Positions 36,178 through 48,112 of a DNA stretch of 64,000 nt are shown piece after piece. This DNA is from Hypsibius dujardini (taxonomy: Eukaryota; Tardigrada; Eutardigrada; Parachela; Hypsibiidae), in the NCBI GenBank assembly GCA_001579985.1, contig LRSR01014085.1, positions 16,301-80,300 on the forward strand. The letters run 5' to 3'. Position numbers and translations under genes: made by a program. Positions within the stretch are counted from its first letter, which is position 1, and every line of letters starts with the position of its first letter. The notes beneath the pieces were generated by a model. That model was not told the DNA's origin. It did not search any database and saw only the letters and a program-made list of their open reading frames with translations.

Positions 36178-37057
36178 CTGTCGGCCTATCTGTTGGCCTG
36201 TCTGTACCTATCTATCTATCTGTCTATCTGCGTATCTGTCTGCTGCTTGCTTGCGGTTTCTCCTGCAGGACTTTACTTACGCTTTTCTTCAATCAGTGTT
36301 TCGCATAAATCACGACAGAATCCGTAGTCACGCCTCTCAAACGCCTTCTCCGCTACTGCTTCCGTAACTCGATTCAAGTCCTTCAAATCCAACATCTTGG
36401 AGAGTTCTCGCAGCCGATCGGGGTGCCGATAGGCCTCCACTTTCACGTCGAGCACTTGCTGGACAAACTTGAATCTATCTTCACTGGTCCACAGATCCAA
36501 CGGTGACGCGTCCACACCCAAAGCATGGAGCACTTTCAAGGCGTCCACCAAACCACTTTCTAGTTTGCCCGTACCGGCAGCCGTTTTCAAAGACGATTCC
36601 AGTTCCAAACACTTTTCTGCAAGCTTAATTTTGGGGTCCTTCCAATTGTCCGCGTTGATGAAGTATTCCTTGGCAGCCGAGAGAAGCTGCCAGGAGAGAT
36701 CAATTCATTAATGCATTGAATAAGCGTAAAATAACCACGTCGAGAAACAAGTCAAAGTCATTAGCAATTAATTTACGTACCTGCTTTGAGCTGATGTCGG
36801 TGGATAATCTGTTGTGAACAATCCAACCCGAATCTCCTGGAATGGCTCGAGGTATAATGGACGGTGCCGATGTGGGTTGAATCGGGAAGAATTTGGCTGC
36901 CAAGTCGATATACTGGTTTTTTCCGGCACTCAGTAATGCGCTTGTGAATAGCTGAAACAGAGATATAGGCATGAATGTTGTAGGAGTTAATTAAAAAGAG
37001 CATGCCTACAGTCAATCAGACAGACGCACAGATAGTCAGACAGGCAAACAAGCAGGC

Positions 37058-37092
<35 letters not shown>

Positions 37093-40000
37093 TGACAGAC
37101 AGACAGACAGACAGAGAGACAGACAGACAGACAGACAGGCAGGCAGGCAGGCAGACAGACAGACAGATAAAAAAAGAGCTACTGGCAGGCCCGCAATCAG
37201 GCAGACGAGCACGTAATTCGACAGTCAGTCGTATATAGAAACTATAAGGCAGTTGCAACTTCTAAACTCAGAGCTTTGTAATCTCTCACCTGCACAACTG
37301 TGGCATCCGAGATCGACAGGAAGACCCTTTTACAAATCTTCACATAACGTCCATAAATATCCCGCCACTCAAGCTCCGTGAACCCTGGCACTTTTTGCGC
37401 CGCGACCTGCAAGATGTGGCTGACGAACTCTACCACGAGAGTTTCATTGGCCTGAACGTCGCGGAGATTCTTCACTGACAATTGCACCCCGAACTGCTCG
37501 GCAAATTCAACACACCTGTAATAAGAAAACATTTGCTGACGTCATCGTCACGGATGTCACGAATGCCATTGCAGCTGACGGAATGAATCTGTACATGATG
37601 AGATCTTGAATGCGGGTGACTTTCTGAAACATGGCGGCATCGCCGTTTGGCATGCTCTCCCGCGACGGCAAGCACTGAAGGATGGCTTTCATCTGGTCCA
37701 GCTGGTCGGTTCGCGGACAACCGAGGATGCACTTGATGGCCAGCTCGACGGCCTCCCCGGGGGATGGTATGGCCGGCTCGGGCAACTGTAAAAGACATGC
37801 ATCTACCCTTAGTACGAGACAAACACGCACGCCCCTAACAAAATTTGGGAGTATTTATGGAAAAGAGATGCTTCGAAACAAATTTCGAAAAAAAGTTTAA
37901 CTGCAATTTTTATTATTGTACTTCTATTTTTTAGCATCTGTTTAACTTTCCCATATTGACGACAAACTCGAAATGCATCGTCTCAGCTGCCATCAGGCGC
38001 TACTTTGTGACTACTCACGCTCAGCTGCCATCAGGCGCTACTTTGTGACTACTCACGCCTAGTTGCCATCAGGCGCTACTGTGTGTGACTACTCACGCCT
38101 GGCAAGGATTGTTGAAAGACTTTCAGACATTTGTCCAGAGTCTCCTGAGGATCTGTCGAGAGTTTGCTCAGGTATTCATCCAACAGCTGATGCTGCGCTC
38201 CTGGTTGTTTCCGTTCACATCGTCGGAGGAACGGCAGCATGCGGCTCCGAAAGGCCGCAGGGAAATTTTTCTGTAACGAAATAAAGCGGAGCTCACAAAG
38301 AAAGACACGTCGACGTACCCAAGCCACACCGACCAGTGAGTTATCTGCATCCCTACCTTGTCGTCCAACAGTTCGAGAATCTGTCGATTTGAAAGTAGCC
38401 GTAGATCAAATAAGCTCAACGAAGTCTGCCCGCCGTCGAAGACCAGTGCCGAAAGTGTGTCCAGCTCGTCTCTAAGGCCGTCTAGCCCCTGACATAAAAA
38501 TTCGGATTCACTGTCTGAACGATTATTGGCATTGACATTTTAGATACAGTTGGCGGAGAAACTTGCTACGGTTCGCCAGTCGTTGATTGATTTGGTGCCA
38601 CAAGGCACGTCTAACATTGCCAGGTTGGAGAGTGAACGGTCGATTGATTGGTTGATTGACTAACGTGAACACTGATAGGCAAGAGGTTGATTGATTGATC
38701 AAACCGAAACATTGCACTTGATTGGCCAAAGTATCAATCAATGCTTTTCATTTTGCACGTACTGCACTAAATCAATCAACGGCTGGCGAACCGCAGCAGG
38801 TTTCTCCCTCAGCTGCATAACCTGCGTAAGTTGAAAAATGGCTAGCGTGTGGTTAAAGAGGTTGGACATACTTCGACCTGCTTTGCCGTGGCCACCTGCA
38901 ACATCTGCTTGGCGTTTTCGATGAGTCCACAGTTGTGTTCAATTTCTCGGATACGATTCTCCGCCCAACGCTGAAGTTTCTCTGCAGTCAATTTACCCCG
39001 ATAGGTTAGGGTCGCCTGAAGAGCTTCCAGGTTCTCTTTGACGGCTAAACTTTCCTGGTCCGAGACATCAGAAAAGGAGCCCTTCCAGCACCAGTCTAAA
39101 ACGCGCGGCGCCGCATGTTGTGTATCCAGCACTTCTCCATTTCTAAAGACAAAACAAAAATACATATCAATTTGTAATGAACGTTAAAGCGTCTGTCTGT
39201 CTGTCTGTCTGTCTGTCTGCTGTCTGTCTGTCTGTCTGTCTGTCTGTCCGTTTGTCTGTCTACGTTTGCGTCCGTCTGAGAGCCAGGCTGTCTTCTTGTA
39301 GATTCCTTCCAACCCCGCGGCGGGAGGTGCTTACAAAATTGAAGGTACAAGGAACTGGTAGCCTTCGGGTGGGCACGTCTCCGGGAATCCGGAAAGAATG
39401 TCCAGCCAGTAGTCCGCCAGTTCGGCATGATGGAGGTACCGCAAAGTGTGCAGCTCCAGAGGCTTGCACTTGTGAGCATACTGAAGAGCGATCCCGAGCG
39501 GTGGTTTTCGGCGCATTTCCGTGTACTCTTCGGCCAGAAAGTAGCGGACCGCCTTTTCGCCACCACCCAGGATCTGCTCGTAAGTGGAGAGGATATTTTC
39601 GAACCGGAGAAGTTGGCGTCGATGTCCGATCATTGCGTGCTGTTCTGGAGTCAGCCTAAAAAGATAGCCAAACATGAAGAGTGTGCAAACTTAAAGCTTG
39701 ACTTAAGCAGCTTAATTAAGGCGAAGTGTCCAGTTCAAAGTGATTTCTAGCGCGGCGACAACACATGATTCGTTCATAACTATGTTGCCACATTCCATAA
39801 TCTACAGGCAGACAGACAAACAAACAGACAAACAGACAGGCAAGGTGGCAGGCAAGCAGACAAACAGAGAGACACAGAAACATACACAGAAACAGAGAGA
39901 CAGAGGAACAGGCAGACAGACAGACCGGCAGAGACAGAGGGCAAGCACAGGCATCAGGAAATAATTACAAGGGGTACGACAGAATAGAAATTTGTTTTTC

Positions 40001-42789
40001 AAAAATGTCGATTCCCTGAAGGATGATCACAATTTGTGAAACGTGTCTTCCGTCAGCTATACAATCCATCTAGCCGAGTTGCCTTTAGTACCTCACATAC
40101 ACCGGTGCATATCAACCCAAGCAATGGTTTTGCGGAAGCCAATTTTACTAATACGGCAACCTCAATTTTGATGGAAGGGACCAGGCCTATTACAACTACG
40201 AGGACTGGCCCCACAAAACGGGCAAACAGTACTACGACGACTAACACTTCGATGACACCAAAAGCTACAAGTGCTCCTACAGTCACTACGACCTTTTGGT
40301 CGACACGCAATTGTGCCCGTACGGATGCAACACCGCTGTGCGTTCAAACCTCTGCAATCCTTACAACGCATCCAACCCAAAAACGACGACCACCCCTACC
40401 ACCACTACAACCCAGAGGACCACCGCCACAACCACCCCGCCAGTAACCGTTCCCTTCCCCAGTGCGTCTAATTACATTTAAATACCTATTACATTACAAG
40501 GTGGCCAATGACTAATTTAACCCTCTTCTTTTCGTAAGGCTGTACACTATGTACAATACTAAAACCATTAGTATACATACATGTATATCTAACAAATACG
40601 AATATACTATGAGAACAATGAAATTTATTAATTTTATTCCAGCTATTATGTGGGCCGAGAATTGCCGTCTGCGCTACAACGGCTGCGGTGGCTCCACCAA
40701 CACTCCCGGTGTTGATCGGACCTTCTGTGGCAGTACATTTAAAGGCCATGCGAACCGACACCTACTACTACTGGATCGGATCGGATTATTACGGGTATGG
40801 TATTTTCGAAACAAGGAACTGCACAGCGACCAACCAGGGCTTGGGGGATAACGCCCTGTACACCGGTGTGAGAGCCCATCGATGCAATGCAGCAAATGCC
40901 ACCGCCAGCACCACTAGAAACGTTGACTCCTGGTCGTTAAGAGCATCATTATCCGCCTGCATCCGACATGTGTGCAAAGCCAATAATCCGCCGTCATTCA
41001 TCATTTCGCATTAGCGTTTGGATTTTCTCAAAAAATATCCCATGTACTAGTCAAAATTTACGAGTAAACGCCATCACTAATCAAAAGCCCATACTTTACT
41101 ACTTTACCACAGTACTACAGTACAGTTTAACTGATTTCAAAACGTAAACGGTAATTGTTCAAAAGTTATTAGAAAAATCACAGAAAAAACAAAGCTGGGT
41201 AATTAAATGTAAAGTGCAAGCCTTGTGGTGCCTTGAAATCTTTGGTCAGTTCAAGCTCTACTAAACTTTTAGTCCACAGCGTCCCTGGCTTATATCCCTT
41301 ACTAGACGGTTTTACACGTTACATTCACACATGTGCTGCCGAATCCACACCAAAAGATCAAACGCAAAGACATCGTCTCCGTCGACCATATTCTGACTAG
41401 CGCTGCGTTTGGTCAGCGCCAACGCGGAACTACTTCAGTGTCGAGCCCAGCGAAAAAGTTACCATCCGCTGGAGCTCATATCTCCTACGTCAATCCGATT
41501 CGGGTTTACCATAACCGATATATTATGGGAGAAGGGCTCTGGAATGGGCCACAGGGTGACAGGGGGCGCTTTGTCGCAAATTAATAGAAAACTGATGAGT
41601 CACTGCGTAGTCAGCGACCTCTATAGTGAGGTCGGATTCCAGGGTGGCCCATTCCAGGACCCTTCCCTCATACTTCGAATTTCGCTCTCGCTGCGGTGGC
41701 ACCCTCAACAATGAGCAGGGTGCTGCGCAGACCGACAGCAGCACCAACCATCATGAAGCCTCTTACTGTGGTCAAATTCAATCCCCGACCAGAATGTCGG
41801 GCACTAGTAGACCCGACGGCACTTACGTTGAGGCATCCAGCGTAAGCTGGAGATCCCCACTGTCAGACGGATGAAATCCGTCTCCACCGCCTCCGCTGGT
41901 ACCATTGTCATTTAACCGACTGATACTGGTGAAATCGGTGAGGCGAAGGCCGACCATCAGAAGTTCCCGAGCCACGTCCGGATTGTCGGGCACACGAGTG
42001 AGACATTCCCGTAGTACCCATGCCGCATTGGTTACTTTGCACTGGAATCGCATAAGAAAGCGCCTTATGTGAAGAAGTAAATGTCAAACCATAACATTGA
42101 AGACGCACTAGGAAATCGGTGATGCTGATTTTGGTGACCTTGCTCTTCATCCAACGCTTCTGATAGACCAAGTCCGTATCGAGATGGAACCGTTCGGCAA
42201 GTACAAGGGCCTCGCCTGTAATGGACACAGTTAGACAAGGACTACAAAAATGAGCGCTTCATTTTCAAATCTACCGTATTGTTCCTCCGCAAGTTTTCTG
42301 GTAAACATTTCCTGGGGAGAGGCTGTTTGAAAGCAATTCAGGCGATAAGAATTTCCCACTTTTTTCTTTTGTAGAGCTTTCACTGGTTTGTCGTTGGCCA
42401 TCCCGAAGCTTTGAAGGACTTCCGTTATTGCGGAGACCGCGGCGTTGTCATCGTCTTCACTCAGCAGACCAATATCATCGCCTGTCATGCTTGCTTCCTC
42501 CACGCTAACATTGCGCTGCCAATTCTTTCCCGTTGAGTTTTGCTGTGTTGGTGAGAAGAATACCAATAGAGAAACGAAAACGGACAAACGTTACCACCAG
42601 AAAGACAGTCAAACAGAAGACAGAGAGCCAGGGAGAAAGACAGGCAACCATGCAGATGACAGCCAGAGACGTATAGATAGTTAAACAGACAGTAAGACAG
42701 ACAGACAGAAAGACAAACAGAAAGACAGAAAGACAGACAGAAAGACAGACATAAAGACAGACATAGACAGACAGACAGGCAGACAGAAT

Positions 42790-42849
<60 letters not shown>

Positions 42850-45534
42850 AACAAACAGATAAAATCAGACAGATAGACAAACATACAGACTGACGGATGG
42901 ATGACCCAGCGACATTGGCAATACATTAATCTCATAGAAAAGCAACCAGTTGGGTAAAAGGGGAACTAACTTCGAGGATCAGAAACTTTTCCGCCAAATT
43001 GGGAGTAATGAGGCATCCGGGGGTAAACTGCTCAAAAGATCCATGCGAGATATTGACCAGCTCTCTCCCCGTGATATCTAGCAACGACACAGCACCGCCG
43101 GCTTGACACAAAATGATCGCTGTGTTCGACCACCACTGCACATCGACTGGGAAATCGGGATGCCGGAAGTCAGTGCGAGCACGTGCTTTTCCCGGAGATC
43201 GCGTTGTCTGACTGTATCGAGGTAGTTCATCGACGGTCCAGATCCTTCGCAACTTGATACAGCGAAATGAGACCTGCCAGACAGCAACGGCACCGGACAG
43301 GAAGAGCGTTACCAGCTCTGTCTCGTCTTCATTGAATGCCATTTTAATCGCACCATCCGCTGCCTTAGCGAACCGTTTGTAAAGGCCTCGCGCTCGCTGC
43401 GCCTGTTTTTGAAAGGCAATGACAAAATGCATTGCAGATTTTCGAAAAGATTATGCCTGTACCTACCTCATTCATATTGTCATCATTCACCGGACGGAGA
43501 AATGGTGCCTCGTCCGCCACCATCCACAAGGATAAGCCGGCGAACCACGGGTTGTTCAAGTCTTCGTCCACTCGAGTGCAAATCGTCGAGGCCACAACGA
43601 TGATGTTCTGGTTTCGTGCATACGCTGCTGAAGAGATTCCCTTCATCAACCGTGGTAAAGTAGTCCTGCAATTGACTTTCCAGCTTTCAGCCAGCATCCC
43701 TTCGTCACTAAATGAATCAAGAGAACAAGGCTCATCAGGTGACCTGCAAAACCCAGGTACATGTACTAGGCGTACAGTACAGGGAGTGCGAAACAAAGAA
43801 GGTAGGAAGACATGCAGACACGAGTCAGACAATCAAACAGACAGAGAGACAATCGGACAGACAAACAGACAAACAGACAAACAGACAAACAGACAGAGAG
43901 ACAGACAGAGAGAGAGAGACAGACAGATAAGCAGACAGACAGAGAGACACCTACTTCTTCCCGAGGAATGTGCAAGTGGCATCCGCATAACAAAGCATCA
44001 CGCCTTCATCCCTGAAACAATCATGCTCCATTATTAAACAGTGGCAACGAAAAGAGGAACTCCAACATACCCGCTGGACGATTCGAGCCATAGAAGGTTC
44101 GAAATGACCCGCTGTCGTAACAGTCGCGAAGACTCCAGCCACTAGCACATACAAATTACAAATATTCTGTGAGAAAGGCCTGAATTCACAAACAGAAAAT
44201 AAGTTGTAGCTTACCGGCTTGGAGACTTTCAGAGTTCTTGAATCGGCATTAAGGCGGTCGTACAGCGTCAGATCACCGCTGCTATCGGCTAAGGCCATAC
44301 AACTCCCGTCTGCGCTCCAAACGACTTGCCGCAGCATCGGATACTGATTCCGTCGTACTAAATAATTTCAACAGAGATCATAAACGCGGGTCACAATAAC
44401 AAAGTTAACTTGATTCGAACTTTCACTAAACGGTGGCGGGACGCACACGAAAACTTCTCCCGGGATGTCGCGAATTCATCGGTGGAGTGGCGAATTTCGA
44501 CACTGTCCTCCGTGATCACAGCGGCGAGGACGCAGGTGTTTGCCGTGCCGGTTTCGGTGAATGGGCTGTTTCAAGATAAATGTACTGTTAATTTGTTAGA
44601 CAGAGGCGAAGACTGGGCGTGAATATGTATATCTACCAACCAATCAACTAATCAACCTATCAATCTATCAACCTAACAACCCAACAACCTATCAACCAAT
44701 CAATCAATCAATCAATCACAACATTAGCAATGAACGATATCATTCCGTTTACAGCAACAGCTTAGTCGATCCAGCTTCCGTATTTCCAACCAAACCAACA
44801 TTTCTAATTAAGCTAAAACCGTCCACAGACATGGAAACAATCAACACAGCTTGTTAGTATTCCGCCATTGAGCCATTGCCATGACGGCAATGCATTACTA
44901 TTACAATCCATCAATCAACCGACTGAGATCTCGGCCTGCAGTGGGAACGACTCCAAGTAATCAATCAACCACCAGAACAGTCAACCTGACCTAACAGTCA
45001 GTCTCCACGGGATTCCGGAAGACAGAAAGGCCACCCATGTGTCCGGAATAGACAATTTGGCTATTCCTTCGGACAAACGCCAGGAGATCCATGAGTAAAT
45101 CCACAGAATTGGAACTGAAAAAACAAAGCACTAAGCCTTTTGATGAACTCGCGATTGCACACAAAACAGAAATTGAATGATTGATTGATTGGTTAGTTGA
45201 TTGATTGGTTGATTGATTCATTGATTGGTTGATTGATTGATTGATTAACGGGGTTTCCTACTGTCGGATAGAAAAACGTACACAAAAGCTTGGCGATCCA
45301 TGGATACGGCACGTTTGACGCAGCATCCGCCTCGAGTCTCTAAAACGCAACAGGCTTGCTTAGAGTAACTGATATAGCGAAACGGGATGCAACGATAACA
45401 TTCAAAGGATGATGCGAGTAACAAATAAATACATCTTTGCGGTCAGCTGTTGTTGGTGTTACGTCGGCGGCGTCCCACTCGCTGCTGATTACGACTTCGT
45501 ATAAAACACCAAGATCCTCTGTTGACCGATCCAT
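34474..45534 (-). CDS. NBAS: NBAS (neuroblastoma-amplified sequence), Sec39-type ER tethering subunit
   Basis: Predicted 1693-aa subunit of the ER NRZ/Dsl1 tethering complex for Golgi-to-ER transport, also linked to nonsense-mediated decay. Twenty-two exons: 45534-45433, 45337-45262, 45114-44991, 44565-44432, 44357-44215, 44141-44071, 44011-43955, 43707-43467, 43402-42971, 42542-42275, 42215-42109, 42041-41827, 39655-39335, 39142-38872, 38488-38357, 38270-38097, 37785-37580, 37515-37290, 36951-36781, 36686-36281, 36019-35384 and 35042-34474; the sum is a whole number of codons. N-terminal WD-like region ([20 protein letters not shown]). Sec39 region with close NBAS text: [57 protein letters not shown] and [18 protein letters not shown]. 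It stops about 500 residues before the human C-terminus, a genuine shortening or a missed 3' part. Exons 2, 3 and 8 have alternative acceptors. Intron 12 (2.2 kb) contains a broken plus-strand gene. Confidence 0.9.
35113..35275. repeat. (TCTG)n array in NBAS intron 21
   Basis: About 38 units, alternating TCTGTG in the first half and pure TCTG in the second half. About 70 bp from the last NBAS exon. Confidence 0.95.
36130..36245. repeat. (TCTG)n array in NBAS intron 20
   Basis: Pure TCTG units (36133-36180) followed by degenerate units. Spans most of the 260-bp intron. Confidence 0.95.
37016..37170. repeat. (CAGA)n array in NBAS intron 18
   Basis: CAGA/CAGG units on the plus strand, opposite orientation to the array in intron 20. 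Confidence 0.95.
37983..38103. repeat. 44-bp triplicated segment at an NBAS splice donor
   Basis: Three tandem copies of a ~43-46 bp segment containing 'gccatcaggcgctact' and 'gtgactactcacgc'. On the minus strand each copy carries GCGTGAGTAG, the same sequence as the used exon 16 donor (GGC|GTGAGT at 38097/38096). The intron therefore starts with the true donor followed by two decoy donors. Confidence 0.85.
39190..39262. repeat. (TCTG)n array in NBAS intron 13
   Basis: About 18 TCTG-type units lying between exons 13 and 14. Confidence 0.95.
39807..39945. repeat. Degenerate (CAGA)n array in NBAS intron 12
   Basis: CAGA/CAAA/GAGA units, heavily mutated, hence probably older than the pure arrays. 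Confidence 0.85.
40020..41015 (+). pseudogene. Broken secreted Tyr/Cys/Thr-rich protein gene nested in NBAS intron 12
   Basis: On the plus strand one frame from about 40035 to 40460 reads coherent Tyr/Cys-rich text ([39 protein letters not shown]) and then a Thr/Pro mucin-like run. It is interrupted by stops, including TAA at 40149-40151 and 40242-40244. After a possible intron (acceptor near 40642), a second block reads [15 protein letters not shown], then changes frame near 40745 to [13 protein letters not shown] ... [10 protein letters not shown]. Cysteines and N-x-S/T sites suggest an extracellular protein. At least two stops and one frame change indicate a pseudogene, unless small introns were missed. 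Family not recognised. Confidence 0.5.
41500..41690. mobile_element. MITE-like fold-back element, family D
   Basis: 'ctctggaatgggccac' near 41538 pairs with 'ggtggcccattccaggac' near 41643. Another copy of the second arm, inverted, lies at about 48985-49027 ('gggtcctggaatgggccacc'). Non-coding, in NBAS intron 12. Confidence 0.7.
42600..42905. repeat. (CAGA)n array in NBAS intron 9
   Basis: About 300 bp of CAGA-derived units, the purest part at 42800-42850. The longest such array in the window. Confidence 0.95.
43820..43950. repeat. (CAGA)n array in NBAS intron 7
   Basis: Units CAGA, CAAA and GAGA. It ends 5 bp from the exon 7 donor on the minus strand. Confidence 0.9.
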
Positions 45535-46128
45535 CTTAATTGGATTGAGATTGGGGTAAACAAAAAGAAATGCTTGAGAAAAACTCAAAAGGCACACTGC
45601 ATACTGTAATCAGATCCGACATTACGTGCAACACTTTTAATTAATCAATCAATCGATCGATGGATTGATCGATCGATCTAGATTTTGGAACAGTCGTTCT
45701 GTTATTACTAGTACTGATTAGTATTAGCGCACAATGTTCGCGGTTTTGTTTGTTGTTTTTGCTGACTGCTCTTGTCATTAAGCTTTTTCGTGTTCCTTTT
45801 TTGTTCCCAGTTCACCAGCTCTCCTGACCCGCTAGTTTTTCCTAGCTGGTGGGAAATAGTACCGCAACGTACCATCACTGGATGACTGCATTTTAATCTC
45901 GGATTTGATAAAAAAAAATCTGATAATCGTTGACCAAATTGAAATTGGTCGACGATGTACCAGCAAAAAGTTAACAAAGCCTCTGATCTGTCCTCAACAC
46001 AAAGCAAACAAACGACTAGCTAACATGCCAGCAGAGATCACCACAAAACCGGAAAAATCCCGATCACAGAGATCAAATTGAAATGAGCCAGGCAGTAAGT
46101 ACTAAGAAGTATGGGAGCAATAAATCAA
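45535..46128. other. Spacer between LENG9-like 3' end and NBAS start
   Basis: No gene seen. Should contain the NBAS promoter. TCAA/TCGA simple repeats around 45640-45680. Confidence 0.6.
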
Positions 46129-46948
46129 TTAAATTTTCATCTCCAACACAGACTGGTAAAATCCGTCTTCCCGCCGGTCCACTCCGATCGGGCACAAAAA
46201 GATGGTCTCCACCGTCTGCACACCAATCCGCACATTCTTGAAGTCGTGATATATCGCTGGATCAATGGTCCGTGGCACGCCGTACTGCTTCTGTGTCGGC
46301 CGGTTGATTTTCATTATAGTCATATGCGGGACCCAATTATGGACGTCCATCATCCGCACGCCACCCTTCTCCAAACCAGTGCGAACCGCTTCCGCCAAAT
46401 TCTCAAACTTGGGGTTGGGCACGACCTTTCCGTAGAGGACATTCTGGTAGAACGAGTCGAGCTTATGGACCGTCACGTCGATCGGTTCAGGGAACTGCTC
46501 CTGCAGCTTGCCTCGCATCTCGCGGAGCGTCGAAATAGCCCTGTTGATCTCCGTTAGGTTGTTCAATCGGACAGTGGCCAGCGTAATGTGAAGACACTTC
46601 GACGGAAGGATACAGGATTGGAAGATGGGTTGCTGTTCCACAATGTGGTTGGCGATCTCCTCGGCTTTCTCCACCAGCTCGGGGTTGTTCATGCGCACTC
46701 CAATGAAGAAGTTCGGCCGGTTGGGGTTCTGAAACCGCTTCGTTGGCCCAAGCGCATCTTCGAGATCATCTTCATTGCCCCAAGCGTCCACGTCGCCGTC
46801 CTCGTCATCTAACTGTTCCACATCACCTTCTGCATGAAAGGAAAACGAAATGGCATTAGTCACTCACACTCGGACACTGGAATCTGTCTGTCTGTCTGTG
46901 TCTGTGTCTGTGTCTGTGTCTGTGTCTGTGTCTGTGTCTATGTATCTG

Positions 46949-46997
<49 letters not shown>

Positions 46998-48112
46998 TTC
47001 ACCCTGTCTGTCTTTCACCCTGTCTCATTATCTCACAGAGGTATTAGAAACTAATTATTGCGACCCTATTAGTCATGAAAAAACCAGCACATACAGATAA
47101 TCAAGCAACGTCTTACCGTCAATTTCATCGTCATTTCCCTGCACCGTCTCAAACTGGGCGACGAAGTCGGAAAAATCGCCACCGCTTCCGTCTGATCCAA
47201 AGACCAAATCCAACCGCTCATTCTTGTCCCACACCTTCACGCCACAGTACTTAAAGAACTGAATTCGATGCCGGGGAATCGCAAGTGTGTCATTGTCAAC
47301 CGCGTTGATCGGTTGGTCCCAGCAAAACGCGCTGAATTTATCCTCCATCACTCCGGCGAATCGATCCAAATACCCGACCGTGAATCGCGATCGCTTCAAC
47401 TGCTTATCCCACATAATGCGCGAAATGACATCTTCCGATGTTCGGAGTTTAGGAAGCTTCTTTCCCGCCGTATCTGCATCAGTTGGCTTGGCGATGGATT
47501 GCTTGATTGGAGAACCAGCAACTGCTGCATTAGTTTCCTTGCTGGATTGCTTGCTTGGCAGGCTGGCAGTAGCAATGGAGCCTGCTTGAACTGACTGGCC
47601 GTCGGACGGAGATTTCGAGGAATCAAGTTGCTTCAGAGGCGTAGACGGTCCAGAATATATGTCACCATACGCCGCAAAGGAATTCAGCCAAATCTGCGCC
47701 CCATCGAGGAGCTCCTTCAACATCAGCTCCCCTAACATTTCTTCCGCTTGTGCTGTCATATCAAAGCGTAAATCACCACGACATCCCTCGGAGAAGATCG
47801 ATTCGTCGCCTTGCGTTCCGGGTTTGATGATAATTTCCGGTGCTGTCTGGGGGTAATCATCTGAAAAACAAAAGACAAACAGATTAATCAGCCAATCAAT
47901 CAAGGACGACCAATACAGACTCCGATTCAACTTAATCCATCAATCAACGATTCACACGTACCAGTCAAGGCAAACTGAACTTTCACCGCGATGGGCGCCT
48001 TGAATTCCACGGCGACGATGTACTGGAAATCTCCTTGATTCACCATCACTTTGCAGGCGTTTCCGTACTGTTCCACTATACTGGCAATTTCATCACGCGG
48101 TGTCAGCGCCAT
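46129..48112 (-). CDS. LENG9: LENG9-like protein: RWD + MJ1316 (DUF504) + AKAP7-type 2H phosphoesterase domain
   Basis: Predicted 531-aa protein. Exons 48112-47962, 47860-47117 and 46829-46129; phases close. Residues ~1-95 resemble an RWD fold (VKVQFALTDDYPQTAPEI). After a Ser/Lys-rich linker comes an MJ1316/DUF504 domain (EDVISRIMWDKQLKRSRFTV, GYLDRFAGVMEDKFSAF, AIPRHRIQFFKYCG). The C-terminal half is a 2H phosphoesterase of the AKAP7/LENG9 type with both catalytic H-x-T/S motifs, LHITLAT and PHMTIMK. MJ1316 and 2H domains suggest recognition or processing of cyclic-phosphate RNA ends; this is domain inference, not tested function. Human LENG9 has a CCCH finger in place of the RWD. Intron 2 holds a (TCTG)n array. 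Confidence 0.85.
46885..47030. repeat. (TCTG)n/(TCTGTG)n array in LENG9-like intron 2
   Basis: A TCTGTG hexamer block passes into a TCTG tetramer block, as at 35113-35275. It starts about 55 bp from exon 3. Confidence 0.95.
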
